DNA of 51,280 nt, taken from positions 1-51,280 of the forward strand of contig JAEULI010000179.1 in assembly GCA_016793845.1 (NCBI GenBank), written 5' to 3'. The notes beneath the pieces are model-generated. The model did not search any database. It was given only the letters and a program-made list of their open reading frames with translations, and was not told the DNA's origin. Source of the stretch: Sphingosinicella sp. Lineage in GTDB: Bacteria > Pseudomonadota > Alphaproteobacteria > Sphingomonadales > Sphingomonadaceae. This document shows, piece after piece, positions 50,407-51,280 of the stretch. The stretch's first letter is position 1. Each line of letters begins with the position of its first letter. Both the position numbers and the translations under genes were made by a program.

Positions 50407-51221
50407 GCGGCCTTCTCCCTTGCGGTGGCGAGCGCGGCGGCGAGCCCGGCCATATAGTCCTTCACATGCGGCGCGGCCGCGGCGCCGTGCGCGGCGACGA
50501 TATCGACGATCGCCGAGCCGACGACAACCCCGTCCGCAACGCGCCCAATCGCAGCGGCCTGTTCGGGCGTACGAACCCCGAAGCCCACCGCGACGGGCAG
50601 ATCGGTCGCCGCCTTCAGCCGTGCGACAGCGTCTTCGATGCTGCCCTGCGCCGCCTGCTGCAATCCGGTGATGCCCGCAACCGAGACATAATAGAGGAAG
50701 CCGGACGCCCCATCCAATACGGCGGGAAGCCGCGCGGCATCCGTGGTGGGCGTCGCGAGGCGGATGAAGTGGAGCCCGGCAGCACGCAGCGCGGGCCCAA
50801 GCTCCGCATCTTCCTCGGGCGGCAGATCGACTGCGATGATACCGTCCACGCCCGCATCTTTCGCGGCATTAGCGAACCAATCAGCGCCGCGCCGAAGCAT
50901 CGGGTTCGCATACCCCATCAGCACGAGCGGCACCTGCGGGTGACGCGCACGGAACGCCTTCGCAATGCCGAGAATGTCGGCGGTCGTCGTCCCAGCGCCA
51001 AGCGCCCGCAGGTTCGCGCGCTGAATGGCGGGACCGTCCGCCATCGGATCGGTGAACGGCATTCCAAGCTCGATCACATCCGCGCCGCCCGCGACGAGCG
51101 CATCGAGAACCGCCGCCGTATCAGCTGGCGTGGGATCGCCGCCGGTAACGAAGGTGACAAGTGCGGCGCGGCCTTCGGCACGCGCGCGGGCAAAGGCTGA
51201 GGAAATGTGATTAGAGTTCAT
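50403..51221 (-). CDS. trpA: Tryptophan synthase alpha subunit
   Basis: 272 aa TIM barrel that cleaves indole-3-glycerol phosphate. The catalytic Glu is in [20 protein letters not shown] with the Asp in the same segment; [12 protein letters not shown] and [14 protein letters not shown] are present. The C-terminal [13 protein letters not shown] and VVGSAIVD bind the phosphate. First gene seen of trpA-accD-folC. The 59 bases before it do not show a recognisable trpB end. Confidence 0.96.
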   Translation of the reverse strand: MNSNHISSAFARARAEGRAALVTFVTGGDPTPADTAAVLDALVAGGADVIELGMPFTDPMADGPAIQRANLRALGAGTTTADILGIAKAFRARHPQVPLVLMGYANPMLRRGADWFANAAKDAGVDGIIAVDLPPEEDAELGPALRAAGLHFIRLATPTTDAARLPAVLDGASGFLYYVSVAGITGLQQAAQGSIEDAVARLKAATDLPVAVGFGVRTPEQAAAIGRVADGVVVGSAIVDIVAAHGAAAAPHVKDYMAGLAAALATAREKAA

Positions 51222-51280
51222 TTTCTGTAAGCTTCAATGCATTCCGCAACCGCGAAAGTGTACCGAACGCGGCGACACCA
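51218..51280 (-). CDS. Possible 3' end of an upstream gene (partial)
   Basis: On the minus strand one frame is open from the window edge to a TGA at 51220-51218 that overlaps the trpA ATG (ATGA), the spacing typical of coupled genes. The visible 20 codons do not look like the C-terminus of TrpB, and a second frame is also open into trpA. Too short to name. Confidence 0.2.
   Translation of the reverse strand, partial: WCRRVRYTFAVAECIEAYRK

Overview
The window is a gene-dense, GC-rich chromosomal segment of an alphaproteobacterium, most likely a sphingomonad. The grounds are a COQ7-type ubiquinone hydroxylase next to dsbB, a sphingomonad-type vgr-related protein, a DUF4175 protein, the trpA-accD-folC block and the hrcA-grpE / dnaKJ arrangement. 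I see no phage, plasmid, CRISPR array, rRNA or tRNA. Almost everything is core housekeeping, with many 1 to 4 base overlaps between neighbouring genes.

Bases 1-8626: a truncated polysaccharide-deacetylase-like gene, dsbB and a COQ7-family gene run rightward. They meet a leftward block of two membrane proteins (GDYXXLXY and DUF2157), a glutathione transferase, dnaJ and dnaK. Divergent from dnaK are a PCu(A)C copper chaperone and a small HExxH protein. Bases 8627-14408: a gene-poor gap, an OmpA-family protein, then leftward lipocalin-like/grpE/hrcA, then rightward rph-rdgB-hemW. dnaK and hrcA each have a promoter of the form CTTGnn-17-CTACAT, which suggests shared heat-shock sigma factor control. 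Bases 14435-23001: an LpoA-like lipoprotein, rsmI-yraN, gshB, dedA, xerC-DUF484, a transaldolase and priA.

Bases 22999-25266: a 146-bp imperfect palindrome abuts the priA stop. It is followed by a methionine sulfoxide reductase cluster (Tat-exported MsrB, cytosolic MsrB, exported MsrA) and a small lipoprotein. Bases 25267-30149: atpHAGDC, the F1 sector of ATP synthase. Bases 30182-37492 (leftward): DUF6265, an alpha/beta hydrolase, galU, DUF4175, lysA, an LptM-like lipoprotein and argH. Divergent from argH is a thioredoxin-fold lipoprotein fused to a second domain.

Bases 38408-42563 (leftward): the rpmH-rnpA-yidD-yidC-engB cluster, which links ribosome, RNase P and membrane insertion functions, plus a glutathione transferase and a small membrane protein. 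Here rnpA has no usable start codon after rpmH. Its frame opens 7 bases before rpmH, so the L34 gene lies entirely inside rnpA; this is the most unusual feature of the window. Bases 42726-51280: comM, a dicarboxylate/amino-acid symporter, a Rieske oxygenase, an AmpG-like transporter, then leftward trpA-accD-folC.
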